Shown here one piece after another: positions 25,710-34,666 of a stretch of 64,000 bases of DNA (position 1 is the stretch's first letter; every line of letters begins with the position of its first letter). Made by a program: the position numbers and the translations under genes. The notes below the pieces were generated by a model. That model ran no database searches. It worked only from the letters and a program-made list of their open reading frames with translations, and had not been told where the DNA came from. Source of the stretch: Singulisphaera sp. (lineage in GTDB: Bacteria; Planctomycetota; Planctomycetia; Isosphaerales; Isosphaeraceae); assembly GCA_027451445.1 (NCBI GenBank), contig DAIDJG010000355.1:1-64000 (forward strand). Reading direction: 5' to 3'.

Positions 25710-26930
25710 ATGCTAACGCTGGACCAGGCGCGGGTGCGTGTATTATCGGACGCGGAGCCGTTGGAAGCGATCGAAGTTTCCCTTGCTGAAGCGTTGGGGC
25801 TGGTGCTGGCTGAGCCGGTGATTTCCGATGTCGACCTGCCCGCCTTCGACCGGGCAGCGCTGGAAGGTTACGCCGTCCGATCGGTTGACGCGATCGCGGG
25901 CGCCAAGCTCCAGGTCCTCGGCACGCGCCAGCCGCGCGGTGAGGTGACGGTCGGCCCGGGACAGTCAGCGCTCGTCGCTGCTGGTGATCCGATGCCGGTC
26001 GGAACGGATGCGGTGATGCGGGTGCACGACGTGCGTCCCCACGCGAACCCGGGGCGGCCGTCCGAGCTCGAGCTGCTCAGCAGCGCGCACTCGGGGCAAA
26101 ACCTGGTCGCTCGGGGCCAGTTCCTGCGCGCCGGCGTCGAGCTCGCACCCGCAGGGCGAACCGTGCAATTGCCGCTCATCGGACTGCTCGCGTCCCAGGG
26201 GTGCGTTCATCCGGTCTGCCACCGACGGGTGCGCGTGGCCGTGCTGGCCGTGGGAGACCATTGGGTCGGCCCCGGCGAAGCGCCGGTGATGCATCGCGAG
26301 CGGAACGCCACAGCGCCAGCGCTGATTGCGCCGTGCCTCCATCGCGGAGCCACGGCTCACGACCTGGGGACCGTCGCCGAATCGGACCTCGAAGACGCTC
26401 TGGGACGTGCCTTCACGGCACCAATCACCGTCATCATCGGAGACCCCGACGGGGCGATCCCCGACGCGCTTCGCCATGCTGGGGTCGAACCGGTCTTCTC
26501 GGGAGTGCTGTTACATCCGGGCCGGCGGCTCAGCTATAGCGTGCTGAGAACCGCATCCGGGCGCGTCGATCAACACGTCTTCCTGCTGCCGCCGGGACCG
26601 GTCGGAGCCCTAACCGTCGCGACACTTCTCATTGGCCCCCTGATTGCGCGGCTTCAGGGTGCACCCAGCGTGCCTACCAGCACGTTTCACGCCTTGTGGA
26701 CGGGTCCCCATCGCGCCACGGATGAACGCGACTGGGCCGTCCCGGTCACGCTTGCGACCGAATCCGACGGGCGTTGGCGGGCCTCGCCGATCGAATACCA
26801 GGGGAAGGACGACCTGGTCGGCTTCGCGCAAGCGAATGCCCTGGCGCTACTGCCGGCATGCAGCGGGCCGTGGATCGGCAACGAGGTGGTCGAGGTCGTC
26901 CCCCTGGGGCCGGGGCTCGGCACGTTCTGA
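25710..26930 (+). CDS. MoeA-like protein with altered active-site motifs
   Basis: The 406-residue protein aligns along the MoeA family, which inserts molybdenum into molybdopterin: an N-terminal domain (EAIEVSLAEALGLVLAEPV), then the MPT-binding domain (about 172-310) and a C-terminal beta domain. Several signature residues are changed. The usual M-D-G-Y-A is LEGYA (E52 replaces the catalytically important Asp), the S/T-G-D-E-L element is AVGDHW (182-185), the S-G-G-x-S element is missing (IIGDPDGAIPD instead) and L-P-G-N-P is LPPGP. The RERNATAP segment matches the R-N-S-N region. It may be a paralogue with another function or a decaying copy. It is convergent with the sugar ABC ATPase gene, 9 bases away. 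Confidence 0.82.
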   Translation: MLTLDQARVRVLSDAEPLEAIEVSLAEALGLVLAEPVISDVDLPAFDRAALEGYAVRSVDAIAGAKLQVLGTRQPRGEVTVGPGQSALVAAGDPMPVGTDAVMRVHDVRPHANPGRPSELELLSSAHSGQNLVARGQFLRAGVELAPAGRTVQLPLIGLLASQGCVHPVCHRRVRVAVLAVGDHWVGPGEAPVMHRERNATAPALIAPCLHRGATAHDLGTVAESDLEDALGRAFTAPITVIIGDPDGAIPDALRHAGVEPVFSGVLLHPGRRLSYSVLRTASGRVDQHVFLLPPGPVGALTVATLLIGPLIARLQGAPSVPTSTFHALWTGPHRATDERDWAVPVTLATESDGRWRASPIEYQGKDDLVGFAQANALALLPACSGPWIGNEVVEVVPLGPGLGTF

Positions 26931-26939
26931 CGCACCCGA

Positions 26940-28487
26940 TCACGATGCTTTCGAAACGCGATCGAGGAACTGCGTCGCCGCGTGCATGATCGACTCCTCA
27001 GTCGCCTCGGCCCGGGTCAGCTCGGCCGTCTTTCGTCCTTCGCACAGGACCATGATCCGGTCCGAGACGGTCAGCAGCTCGGGAAGCTCGCTGGAAGTCA
27101 TGATGATGGCCATCCCGTGCTTGACCAGCTCGCGAATCAGGTTGTAAATCTCCGCCTTCGCACCCACGTCAATCCCGCGCGTCGGCTCATCCAGGAGCAA
27201 CACCTTTGGCTCGATCATCAGCCACCGCGCGAGGATGCACTTCTGCTGGTTCCCCCCCGAGAGGCTAGTCACCAGCGCGCTCGGTCCCGCCGTCTTGATC
27301 GAAAGCCGTTCGATCGCATGCCGGATGGCACGCATCTCCGCACCCCGGTCGATCACGCCTCCCTTGGAGAGCGCGCCGATGTGGCCGATCGTGATGTTCT
27401 CACCGACGGTCATTTCGTTGAACAGCCCCAGGTTCTTGCGGTCTTCGGTGACCAGGGCCACTCCAGCCTCGATCGCGTCGCTCGGATGGCGGAAGTGCAC
27501 GGGCCGTCCGTTCAGAAGGATCGAGCCGCCAGGTCTCTCGGGGCTCGCGCCACAGAGGGCTTCGAGCAATTCTGTCCGCCCTGCCCCAAGTAGCCCAGCA
27601 ACCCCAACGACTTCGCGCGCGTGCACCTGGAACGAGATGTCCCGCAAGGCTGGGCGCCCGCTCAGCGGGGGGCTCGCCAGCGATAGCCCACTCACTTCGA
27701 GCATCGCACGCTCCGAGATCGGATGCGGCTCGTAGTGCATCGCCGCAATCTCGCGCCCTACCATCCAGCGCACCACCTGATCGGGCTGAGTCTCTCGACT
27801 CGCAGCGCTGGCGACGAACTGGCCGTCGCGGAGGACGGTCACGTCGTCGGCCAGCGTGAACACCTCGTTCATCTTGTGCGAGATGTAAATGATCGTATGC
27901 CCGCCTGCCCGAAGATCGTTGATCACACGGTAAAGCCGTGCAACTTCTGCGTCCGAGAGTGCCGACGTCGGCTCATCCATGATCAGGATCGCCGCCTCGA
28001 AGGCGAGCGCCTTGGCGATCTCAACCATTTGCTGGTCGCCGATGCGAAGATCCCCCACGATGGTGCGTGGCGAGATCGGCGCCCCCAGACGCTCGAACAA
28101 GCGCCGGGTCTCCGCTTCCATCGTCCGATTGTCGAGCCACCCCAGACCGTGCCGGCGCTCTCGGCCGAGGAAGATATTCGCTGCGACGGTCATCTCCGGA
28201 ACCAGGTTCAGCTCCTGGTAGATAATCCGCACCCCCGCATCCTCGGCGTCGCGGGGCCCCGAAAAGGACAATGCGCGACCGTCGATCAGGATTTGCCCCT
28301 CGAAATCAGTGATCGCGCCGGCGAGGATTTTCATGAGCGTGCTCTTGCCGGCCCCGTTTTCTCCGCAAAGCGCATGGACGGCCCCAGCTCGGGCGCGGAA
28401 CGAGACATTGCGTAGCGCGTGCACGCCCCCGAAGCTCTTGCTGATCTGACGCATTTCCAGACGGTCGTGTGGTTCGGAACCCAACAT
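26940..28487 (-). CDS. Sugar ABC transporter ATP-binding protein (RbsA/MglA type)
   Basis: A 515-residue tandem ATPase of the CUT2 sugar-import family. The first domain has Walker A GENGAGKST (42-50), LRIGDQQMVEIA as the signature and ILIMDEPTSAL; the second domain has a degenerate Walker A region (GVAGLLGAGRTELLE), the signature LSGGNQQK and VLLLDEPTRGIDVGAKAE. This is the standard architecture. It should power uptake of a monosaccharide with an RbsC-like permease and RbsB-like binding protein, neither of which is encoded in the window, so it is separated from its partners. The ATG at 28487 has GGGAAG upstream; the frame is open 14 codons more. Confidence 0.93.
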   Translation of the reverse strand: MLGSEPHDRLEMRQISKSFGGVHALRNVSFRARAGAVHALCGENGAGKSTLMKILAGAITDFEGQILIDGRALSFSGPRDAEDAGVRIIYQELNLVPEMTVAANIFLGRERRHGLGWLDNRTMEAETRRLFERLGAPISPRTIVGDLRIGDQQMVEIAKALAFEAAILIMDEPTSALSDAEVARLYRVINDLRAGGHTIIYISHKMNEVFTLADDVTVLRDGQFVASAASRETQPDQVVRWMVGREIAAMHYEPHPISERAMLEVSGLSLASPPLSGRPALRDISFQVHAREVVGVAGLLGAGRTELLEALCGASPERPGGSILLNGRPVHFRHPSDAIEAGVALVTEDRKNLGLFNEMTVGENITIGHIGALSKGGVIDRGAEMRAIRHAIERLSIKTAGPSALVTSLSGGNQQKCILARWLMIEPKVLLLDEPTRGIDVGAKAEIYNLIRELVKHGMAIIMTSSELPELLTVSDRIMVLCEGRKTAELTRAEATEESIMHAATQFLDRVSKAS

Positions 28488-28683
28488 CGTAGCGCTTCCC
28501 AAAACGAGGGGCAACGTGATCCGGCGCAAGGGGTGTCCATCCTACTCGCCGACGACTCAACGAAGAAGGGACCGGACGGATCGGTTCTCCGGGTTTTTCC
28601 GTGTCTGATCGGCGTAGGAGTCGCTACGATGGGAACATCCTTGCGTGTCCGTCCGACTCTTCACACCATTCGGGACCGGCGCC

Positions 28684-29097
28684 GTGACGTCAGAGATCAG
28701 CTACGTCCAACCTTACTCCTGTCCCCGTTGCCGAGCCGATTTGGCGGCTCAGCCCGAGAACACCGCGGTTTGGCTGCGTTGTCCGGAGTGCCAGCGTGCG
28801 AGCCTCCCCCCCGCGCAAGTGATTTACGTCGCGCGTCCTCGGCCGAGCCGCCCCGAGGAAATCACGTACCTGGGCGAAGGGGAGGATCAAGATTTTTCGC
28901 ATCTCACACCCCTGCCCCGCCCGAAACATTCGCTGAGCATCTGGCGAATCGCCATGGCAACAGGACTCTTCGTGTCCGTGATCGCACTCGGATACGCGCT
29001 CTACGAACAGAGCCCGCTGAATGCATCAATCGCGGGATTTATTACGATCGTATTCCTCGGTCTCCTCACCTTCCCGACGAAGCCGCAATCCCATTGA
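28684..29097 (+). CDS. Small membrane protein with zinc-ribbon N-terminus
   Basis: A 137-residue protein. Two Cys-x-x-Cys pairs (CPRC near 13-16 and CPEC near 34-37) form a zinc-ribbon-like module; a Pro-rich acidic linker follows (about 45-75) and two hydrophobic helices near the C-terminus (about 82-102 and 110-130). Start choice is uncertain: GTG at 28684 puts the ribbon right at the N-terminus, and another GTG at 28645 is in frame. Comparable zinc-ribbon/membrane fusions (see 33195) occur repeatedly in planctomycetes without known roles. Confidence 0.65.
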   Translation: MTSEISYVQPYSCPRCRADLAAQPENTAVWLRCPECQRASLPPAQVIYVARPRPSRPEEITYLGEGEDQDFSHLTPLPRPKHSLSIWRIAMATGLFVSVIALGYALYEQSPLNASIAGFITIVFLGLLTFPTKPQSH

Positions 29098-29128
29098 GAG
29101 TCTGTCCCGGAAGGGGAGCGGAGCCGGG

Positions 29129-29249
29129 AAAGGGGACTGGCTCCGAGTCTTCGAGGTGCCTGTCCCCTTTTCCGGCGGAGCGAGAAGCGTGGAAATGGGG
29201 ACAGGCACCGTCCGAAGACGTCCGGAGCCAGTCCCCATTTCCACGCTTC
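29129..29249. repeat. Pair of REP-like hairpin elements
   Basis: Two adjacent palindromic units. The first (29129-29170) has arms AAAGGGGACTGGCTCC and GGTGCCTGTCCCCTTT. The second (29184-29249) has 19-base perfect arms, GAAGCGTGGAAATGGGGAC with its complement, enclosing a central CGTCCGAAGACGTCCGG. The units are related and inverted to each other. They fill most of the interval 29098-29348, which has no gene. Confidence 0.75.
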
Positions 29250-29348
29250 GTAAGCTGATTGGCATACCAACGCCCGCGTTCGCTCAGAAAACGGTAGCCG
29301 GCCATCCGGTCGTCGCGGATGGCCTTTCCCCCACTGAGGCGCTGAGCC

Positions 29349-30605
29349 GTGAAGAATCTCCCCCTTGGGCATGAAATGCCCTACCAGTTCTTCGAGCCGA
29401 AACTCGATCCGTTCTTGATGTGGGCCGGCCGATTCTATCTCGACTCCGTGCTTCAGAAACGCTACCGGGTCGAGGAGTTTCACATCGAAGGGCTGGAACA
29501 CATTGCGCCCCTCCTCAGCCGAGGGGACGGCGTGCTGCTGACGCCGAACCATCCCGACCACGCCGACTGCTACGTCATGTACGAGCTCTCCCGCCGCCTG
29601 CGCCTGCCGTTCTACTACATGGCGGCCTATCAGATCTTCACCGGGAAAAACCGCTGGGTCTTGCCCCGCATCGGCGTATTCCCCGTGGATCGTGAGGGGG
29701 CCGATCTCCGCGCGTTCAAGACCGGCGTGAATCTCCTCGCGGACGGAAAAAACCCGCTCGTCATCTTCCCCGAGGGCGAAATCTATCACCTTGCCGATCG
29801 TCTGACGCCCTTGCGCGAGGGGGCCATCGCCGTCGCGGCCTCCGCAGCGAAAAAGCGTCGAGAGGCCGGCAAGACGGTCTGGGTCGTCCCGGTCGCGCTC
29901 AAATACCGGTTCCTCGGCCACGCCGACCCGCTCCCTGCGCTCGAACAAAGCATGGCGACGCTCGAGACCCGGTTCACCTGGTGGCCTGAACACGGCCAGC
30001 CGCTGGTCGACCGCATCTATCGCTTCGCCGAGGGGATGCTGGGCCTCAAGGAATTTGAGTACATCGGGACCTGCCAGGCTGGTGGCCTGAAAGAACGGAT
30101 CGCAGGGCTCACGGGCACAATCCTCGACCGAATCGAACAGCGTCGGGCCGGGAAGAACCGCGCGGATACCGTGCCCGTGCGGGTCAAGGAGCTGCGCAGG
30201 ATCTGCCTGGAGAAACTGGCGGAACCCCAACTCACACCGGAAGAGCGGCGGGCGCTGGACCGCGACCTGCACGATCTCTTCATGGTGGTGCAGTCGTTCA
30301 GCTACCCGGGCGACTACGTGCGCGAATGCCCAACGATGGAACGGGTCGCCGAGACCCTGATGAAGTTCGAGGAAGATTTCCTCGGTGCCGACGAATCACT
30401 TCCCCACGGCGCGCGGCGGGCCTGCATACGCTTGGGCGAGCCAATCGACGTCAGCGAAAGACTCGCTTCCGCCGGAAAACCCCGTCTCGCGATCCCCGCC
30501 CTGACCGCGGAGCTCGAAGAACGTCTCCAGGCGCTTCTCGACGACCTGCCGCAGGGGCGGCCGATTCCATCGGAGAAGGTCGTTGCCGCAATGGCAACGT
30601 CGTAG
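29349..30605 (+). CDS. PlsC-domain acyltransferase
   Basis: A 418-residue protein related to 1-acyl-glycerol-3-phosphate acyltransferases. The catalytic H-x4-D is H68-D73 in TPNHPDHADCY, the substrate-binding block is VIFPEGEIYHL (138-148) and the IGVFPVDRE block lies between them. The C-terminal half (about 215-418) is an additional helical region not found in minimal PlsC enzymes (around 240 residues), so it may be a specialised phospholipid or glycolipid acyltransferase. No membrane segment is obvious. The ATG at 29349 gives a good N-terminus. It converges with the epimerase gene, 29 bases apart, and sits just downstream of the REP-like hairpins. Confidence 0.88.
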   Translation: MKNLPLGHEMPYQFFEPKLDPFLMWAGRFYLDSVLQKRYRVEEFHIEGLEHIAPLLSRGDGVLLTPNHPDHADCYVMYELSRRLRLPFYYMAAYQIFTGKNRWVLPRIGVFPVDREGADLRAFKTGVNLLADGKNPLVIFPEGEIYHLADRLTPLREGAIAVAASAAKKRREAGKTVWVVPVALKYRFLGHADPLPALEQSMATLETRFTWWPEHGQPLVDRIYRFAEGMLGLKEFEYIGTCQAGGLKERIAGLTGTILDRIEQRRAGKNRADTVPVRVKELRRICLEKLAEPQLTPEERRALDRDLHDLFMVVQSFSYPGDYVRECPTMERVAETLMKFEEDFLGADESLPHGARRACIRLGEPIDVSERLASAGKPRLAIPALTAELEERLQALLDDLPQGRPIPSEKVVAAMATS

Positions 30606-30634
30606 CGCGGCCCCCTTCGCCCAATCGGACCGAT

Positions 30635-31504
30635 TCAGAGCTCCTCACCAAACGCATCATCTTCGGGCGAGTACCCCAGCAGATCCGCCGTCGCGGAGAG
30701 GTCCCAACGAGTCCCCCGATTGTTGGACAGCCCATTGAGGACCACGAATGATCGCTCGCCCAGATCGGCCTCCACCGCGCAATCAAACAGGCGAATGAGG
30801 TCGCCGTTGGACAGCCAGAGGGAACGCGACCAGTCATCCGGCAGAGTGTCCGGACGGTTCTCTGCCTGCTGGACCCAGCCGAGACGGAGTGCGACGAACG
30901 TGATGTCAAACGCCCGCGCCAGGCTCTGACCCAGACGCTCGCCCATCAGCTTGGCCGCGCCATAAGGTCCATCGGGAAGCGGGGGCAGGTCCACCGTGAT
31001 CGGCATATCGGCGATCTCGCGGTAGCCCCCCATCGCGTGATTGGAGCTCGCGAAGATCAAACGCTCAACTCCTGCAAGGGCGGCGGCGTGAAAGACGTTG
31101 CAGAGCGCATCCAGGTTCGGCCGCTCGAGTTCTTCCCACGTCGCGAACTCGCTCGGATTGGCGGCCAGGTGGACGACCGTGTCCACGTTGTGGAAGTGCG
31201 TGATCCAGTCGTCGTCGAGCACACTGAGATCGGCGCCGATCACATCGGGATCGTCCGTGTCGGCGTTCACGTCGATCAGTACGAGGTCGTACACCTCCGA
31301 CCACGCCGCCCGCAGCTTCCGGCCAATGTTGCCGCAGGCACCTGTGATCAGGACCGAGCGAGGACCGTCCTCGAGATCTTCGTCGTCGAGCTCATCCTCG
31401 TACTCCTCGTCATCCTCGTCGTCCTCGTCGTAGATTGGCAGAATGGGCAAGGCATCCGAAGGGCCGTTCCGCCCCTCATCTTCGTGCGCGTCGTCGGGGC
31501 GCAT
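30635..31504 (-). CDS. NAD-dependent epimerase/dehydratase with acidic N-terminal tail
   Basis: A 289-residue short-chain (SDR extended) protein. The Rossmann glycine motif is ITGACGNIG (53-61), the catalytic Y181-x3-K185 is in PYGAAKLMGE, and Ser154 of FASSNHAMGG lies before it. It resembles uronate dehydrogenase and related sugar-nucleotide enzymes in length and in the NHAMGGY element. The first 50 residues are unusual: an almost continuous run of Asp and Glu at about 26-47 precedes the fold. The ATG at 31504 is chosen over the longer frame because of the GGAGAG upstream. The GH88 hydrolase gene 109 bases upstream on the same strand suggests a role in uronic-acid use. Confidence 0.9.
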   Translation of the reverse strand: MRPDDAHEDEGRNGPSDALPILPIYDEDDEDDEEYEDELDDEDLEDGPRSVLITGACGNIGRKLRAAWSEVYDLVLIDVNADTDDPDVIGADLSVLDDDWITHFHNVDTVVHLAANPSEFATWEELERPNLDALCNVFHAAALAGVERLIFASSNHAMGGYREIADMPITVDLPPLPDGPYGAAKLMGERLGQSLARAFDITFVALRLGWVQQAENRPDTLPDDWSRSLWLSNGDLIRLFDCAVEADLGERSFVVLNGLSNNRGTRWDLSATADLLGYSPEDDAFGEEL

Positions 31505-31613
31505 GGCGGCTCTCCAATCTAAAAGGTGTTCATATTCGGAATCTCGGAGCAATTCAACGCTTCTTCACGATACCCCAGATCGGACCCGAACGCCAGTGCG
31601 CTCGCAGGGCACG

Positions 31614-32741
31614 TCAAGCACGCATGCCGAGGGCCTTTGCGACCGCTTCGAGGAAGAAAAACTCGCCCCACATGACCGACTCATCGACACCCAGATTCTT
31701 GTGGAAATGATAAACGCCGTGCTTCAGGACGCCCTCCCACCCGGGCGTTTGGTCCGCCAGGTAGTGTTCCGAACAGAGGGAGTCGAGGATCGTCAGCGCG
31801 GCGCTGCGATAGCGCTCGCGGCGCAACGGGTCGGACGTCAAGCCCGAGACGTTCCACAGGCCGGAGGCGGCAATGGCCGCCGCGGAGCTGTCATCGATGC
31901 GGTCCGGGCCTTCAGGGACGTCGAAATCCCAGGGGGGGACCAAACTCTCAGGACAGCGCGCCAGGAAATGGTCCGCGTTGCGCTCGGCGACGGCGAGATC
32001 GGCCGGATTGCTCGTGTACGTGAATACGGTGCCGAAACCGTACAGCGACCAGGCCAGTCCGCGCGTCCAGTCGGAGTCGGCGCGGAGCCCCTGGTGGGTC
32101 GATTGGCGGAGGAATGAACCGGTCTCGAGGTCGAAAATGCCTTCGTGTGCCGTGCCACCGTTGGGTCGGACCAGGGTCCGTTCCGTGGTCCGGCAATGCG
32201 CGTCGGCGATGGCTCGCAGATTCGCGTCCCCCGTCTCGCGTGCCGCGTAAAAGATGAGCGGCACGTTCATCATGATGTCGATGAACAGGCTCTCGGGGGC
32301 GACAAACGACCGGAGGTATCGTCCCTTCGGATTGAACCGCAGCGTGAGCGTTCGCCCCGCGGTGATGAGCACCTCGTTGAGCCGCACATCACCGGTGCGG
32401 CGGTACCACGGAAGGTACGTGTTCAGGAAGATGAACCCCAGGTCATGAACGTCGCGGTCGTGCTGGCGGTGTTCGAGTAGTTTGGAATAATGCTCCGCCT
32501 GCTCATACCACCACGGCTCGCCCGTTCGCTCGGCAATCAGCCACATCATCCCCGCGTGGAAGCCGCCGCACCAGTCGGTCCAGAGCGGCCCTCCGTGCTG
32601 CCAGCGGCCGCCGACGGTGTAAATGGGGAAGTAATCGGGAGTACGCTCGATCATCGCACGGACCTGACGTGCGGCAAAATCGAACGCGCGCTCCAGACGG
32701 GGACGCAGCGCCGCTGGGTCGATGGCGCGGGGCTCAGCCAC
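31614..32741 (-). CDS. Glycoside hydrolase family 88-type unsaturated uronyl hydrolase
   Basis: A 375-residue (alpha/alpha)6-barrel enzyme of the GH88 type, which hydrates the unsaturated uronic residue left at the end of oligosaccharides by polysaccharide lyases. The conserved catalytic Asp is D100 in DVHDLGFIF, the second conserved Asp D155 in SLFIDIMMNVPL, and SDWTRGLAWSLYG matches the W-x-R-G-x-A-W block. No signal peptide is seen, so it is probably cytoplasmic. It lies directly upstream of the epimerase/dehydratase gene on the same strand, which may act on its uronate product. No lyase or transporter is in the window to define the polysaccharide. Confidence 0.92.
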   Translation of the reverse strand: MAEPRAIDPAALRPRLERAFDFAARQVRAMIERTPDYFPIYTVGGRWQHGGPLWTDWCGGFHAGMMWLIAERTGEPWWYEQAEHYSKLLEHRQHDRDVHDLGFIFLNTYLPWYRRTGDVRLNEVLITAGRTLTLRFNPKGRYLRSFVAPESLFIDIMMNVPLIFYAARETGDANLRAIADAHCRTTERTLVRPNGGTAHEGIFDLETGSFLRQSTHQGLRADSDWTRGLAWSLYGFGTVFTYTSNPADLAVAERNADHFLARCPESLVPPWDFDVPEGPDRIDDSSAAAIAASGLWNVSGLTSDPLRRERYRSAALTILDSLCSEHYLADQTPGWEGVLKHGVYHFHKNLGVDESVMWGEFFFLEAVAKALGMRA

Positions 32742-33194
32742 GGGATCGTCCTTATCGGTAACTTCATTGGTAGAAAACGAGAGATGATTCTACCCCTCCG
32801 CCTGGGGTCGATCCAGGTCCGGCCGTCTGCGCCAATCGGCGAAAACCTGGTCTCGACCGTTCGGGGAGTAATTTCGGAGGTCCCGGTAAAAAAAGGCTTG
32901 TGTCGTGTGTTCAAAACAGGCATCCTAAAACTGTTCGCAACGGAGCAGCGAGGTATTAACCCCTAAGATGCTCGCATGAGCAACTTCCGGCTCGAGAACC
33001 AGTGGCTGCCATGCCGCTAATCAACGTGATCGCCGTCTCCATCCGTGCAAATGGGAACGGTGTGCACGACGACGGATATCCTTAGCCGAGGGACCGCGTG
33101 AGGCGGCCGCTTCGGATCGAAAATGGAAAAAGAAACCGGTGTCGGCCCGATCCATTTCTGACAGAGTTGGGTCACAAGATACGGACTCCTCTCC
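32742..33194. other. Gene-free interval between divergent genes
   Basis: The hydrolase and RDD-family genes diverge here, so both promoters should lie within it. I see no clear coding region, strong hairpin or repeat; the sequence is locally AT-richer around 32860-32960. Confidence 0.5.
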
Positions 33195-33989
33195 ATGCCC
33201 ATCTCATTCTCGTGTAAGAACTGCGGCAAACGGTTGAAGGCACCCGAGAGTGCGGCGGGTAAGTCGTCGAACTGCCCGGGTTGCGGCCGCCCCGTCACGT
33301 GCCCGTCTCCGCGTTCCATGGATGAAGAGCCGGACGTTCCGGAGATACTCGACGACATCGATCCGTACGCGGATCTCGACGATGGCAGCGCGTACCGCGT
33401 TCCCGACGAACCTGCGGAAGCGGCCGAATCGCGCATGCCCTGCCCGATGTGCGGCGAAATGATCGCGAGTAGTGCGGTCAAGTGCCGGTTTTGCGGAGAG
33501 ATGTTGGAGAAATCGCCCAAACCCGTCGCGGGTCCGAAGAAAAAGAAGAAGATCAAATCCAGCGGTTACGCCGGGTTCTGGCTGCGGTTCGTTGCGATGA
33601 TCGTTGACGGATTCGTTGTGCTTGCCATCATTCGATTTCCGCTGTCTTTGATATCGGGTGCACCCATGTTCCGCGCCCAACCTCCCACGGTCGAAGAGGC
33701 GCAGAGGGATCTCTTTGTTTCTCTGGTCTCATTCGTGCTTCAGATCGCCTATTTCGCGGTCATGGAAGCCTCAAGTTACCAGGGTACCCTCGGCAAGATG
33801 GCTCTCGGATTGAAGGTCACTGACTTGAACGGCTATCCGATCTCCGTTGGCCGGGGAATTGGTCGTAACCTTGGCAAGATTCTCTCCGCACTCATCTGTT
33901 TGATCGGTTATATCATGGCGGCATTCAGCGAAAGGAAGCAGGCGATGCACGACATGATGGCCGGCACACTCGTCGTGCGTTCTCGATGA
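33195..33989 (+). CDS. RDD-family membrane protein with two zinc ribbons
   Basis: A 264-residue protein. Residues 1-35 carry a first zinc ribbon (C7, C10, C27, C30), 36-80 an acidic linker and 81-105 a second ribbon (C83, C86, C97, C100). A Lys-rich stretch KKKKKIK (115-121) is followed by an RDD domain with three membrane segments from about 126 (GFWLRFVAMIVDGFVV) to the end, containing the Arg and Asp that name the family. Some RDD proteins act as Na+ or K+/H+ transport subunits; the zinc-ribbon fusion has no known role. An ATG right at the first ribbon supports the start. Confidence 0.88.
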   Translation: MPISFSCKNCGKRLKAPESAAGKSSNCPGCGRPVTCPSPRSMDEEPDVPEILDDIDPYADLDDGSAYRVPDEPAEAAESRMPCPMCGEMIASSAVKCRFCGEMLEKSPKPVAGPKKKKKIKSSGYAGFWLRFVAMIVDGFVVLAIIRFPLSLISGAPMFRAQPPTVEEAQRDLFVSLVSFVLQIAYFAVMEASSYQGTLGKMALGLKVTDLNGYPISVGRGIGRNLGKILSALICLIGYIMAAFSERKQAMHDMMAGTLVVRSR

Positions 33990-34048
33990 CTCCGTAATCG
34001 GCACACAGATCACGGACCGTTTCGCGCTTCAACGATTGACTCGTCTTC

Positions 34049-34666
34049 ATGGACCGTCAACACGGCATTATGGCTGATTCGGCTCCAGTGGCGCTGGACG
34101 CCGTTGCCGGTTCGCACGCCTGGCGAGGCGCTCGGGCCTGGCACTGGCAAATGCTGGCGCTCGCAGTTTTGGTTGGTCTTTTGGCCATCGGCCTGCGGGT
34201 GTTACCCGACCGTCAGCGGATTGCCATTCGCGGGTTCGAGCAATACCCGATGCCTCATGTCTGCGCATTGCGGACGTGGTTGGGCCTGAAATGCCCTGCC
34301 TGCGGCCTGACGCGCTCGATGGTCTACCTTGCCCACGCCGATGTGAGTGCCTCGGTCCAAGCCCACCGTTTCGGCTGGTTGATTGCTCTACTGATCGCGG
34401 CGCAGGTTCCCTACCGCCTCCTGTCGCTCCGCCGCGTTGATCGACCGCTGCTCGGATCCCGCCCAAGCACAATCCTGGGTCTCGCGCTCGTCGGGCTTTT
34501 CGTCAGCAATTGGATCGTCGACTTGATATTCTTTCCCGTGGCCGCCGACCCGACGGCTAAACCCAATACCGTTCAATTAACCCTAAGCCGAAGCGGACGA
34601 ACGATTAAACTCCCTCCCCCCTTTGTGGGGGAGGGTTGGGGTGGGGGGGCGAACGGTCACGGGTAG
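34049..34666 (+). CDS. DUF2752 membrane protein, C-terminus formed by a dispersed repeat
   Basis: A 205-residue integral membrane protein with the DUF2752 signature CALRTWLGLKCPACGLTRS (cysteines in GLKCPACGLTR) and the following AHADVSASVQAHRFG. There are membrane segments at about 32-52, 105-125 and 142-160. Its function is unknown. The last 19 or so residues (KLPPPFVGEGWGGGANGHG) are translated from the left arm of the palindromic repeat at 34609-34712, so the original stop was probably displaced by the insertion. The repeat supplies the stop TAG at 34664. An ATG at 34070 is an alternative start. Confidence 0.82.
   Translation: MDRQHGIMADSAPVALDAVAGSHAWRGARAWHWQMLALAVLVGLLAIGLRVLPDRQRIAIRGFEQYPMPHVCALRTWLGLKCPACGLTRSMVYLAHADVSASVQAHRFGWLIALLIAAQVPYRLLSLRRVDRPLLGSRPSTILGLALVGLFVSNWIVDLIFFPVAADPTAKPNTVQLTLSRSGRTIKLPPPFVGEGWGGGANGHG

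Noticed and set aside
29001-30272. 423-residue minus-strand frame
   Set aside because: Antisense to the PlsC-domain acyltransferase, which has the catalytic motifs; it also runs through the REP-like hairpins.
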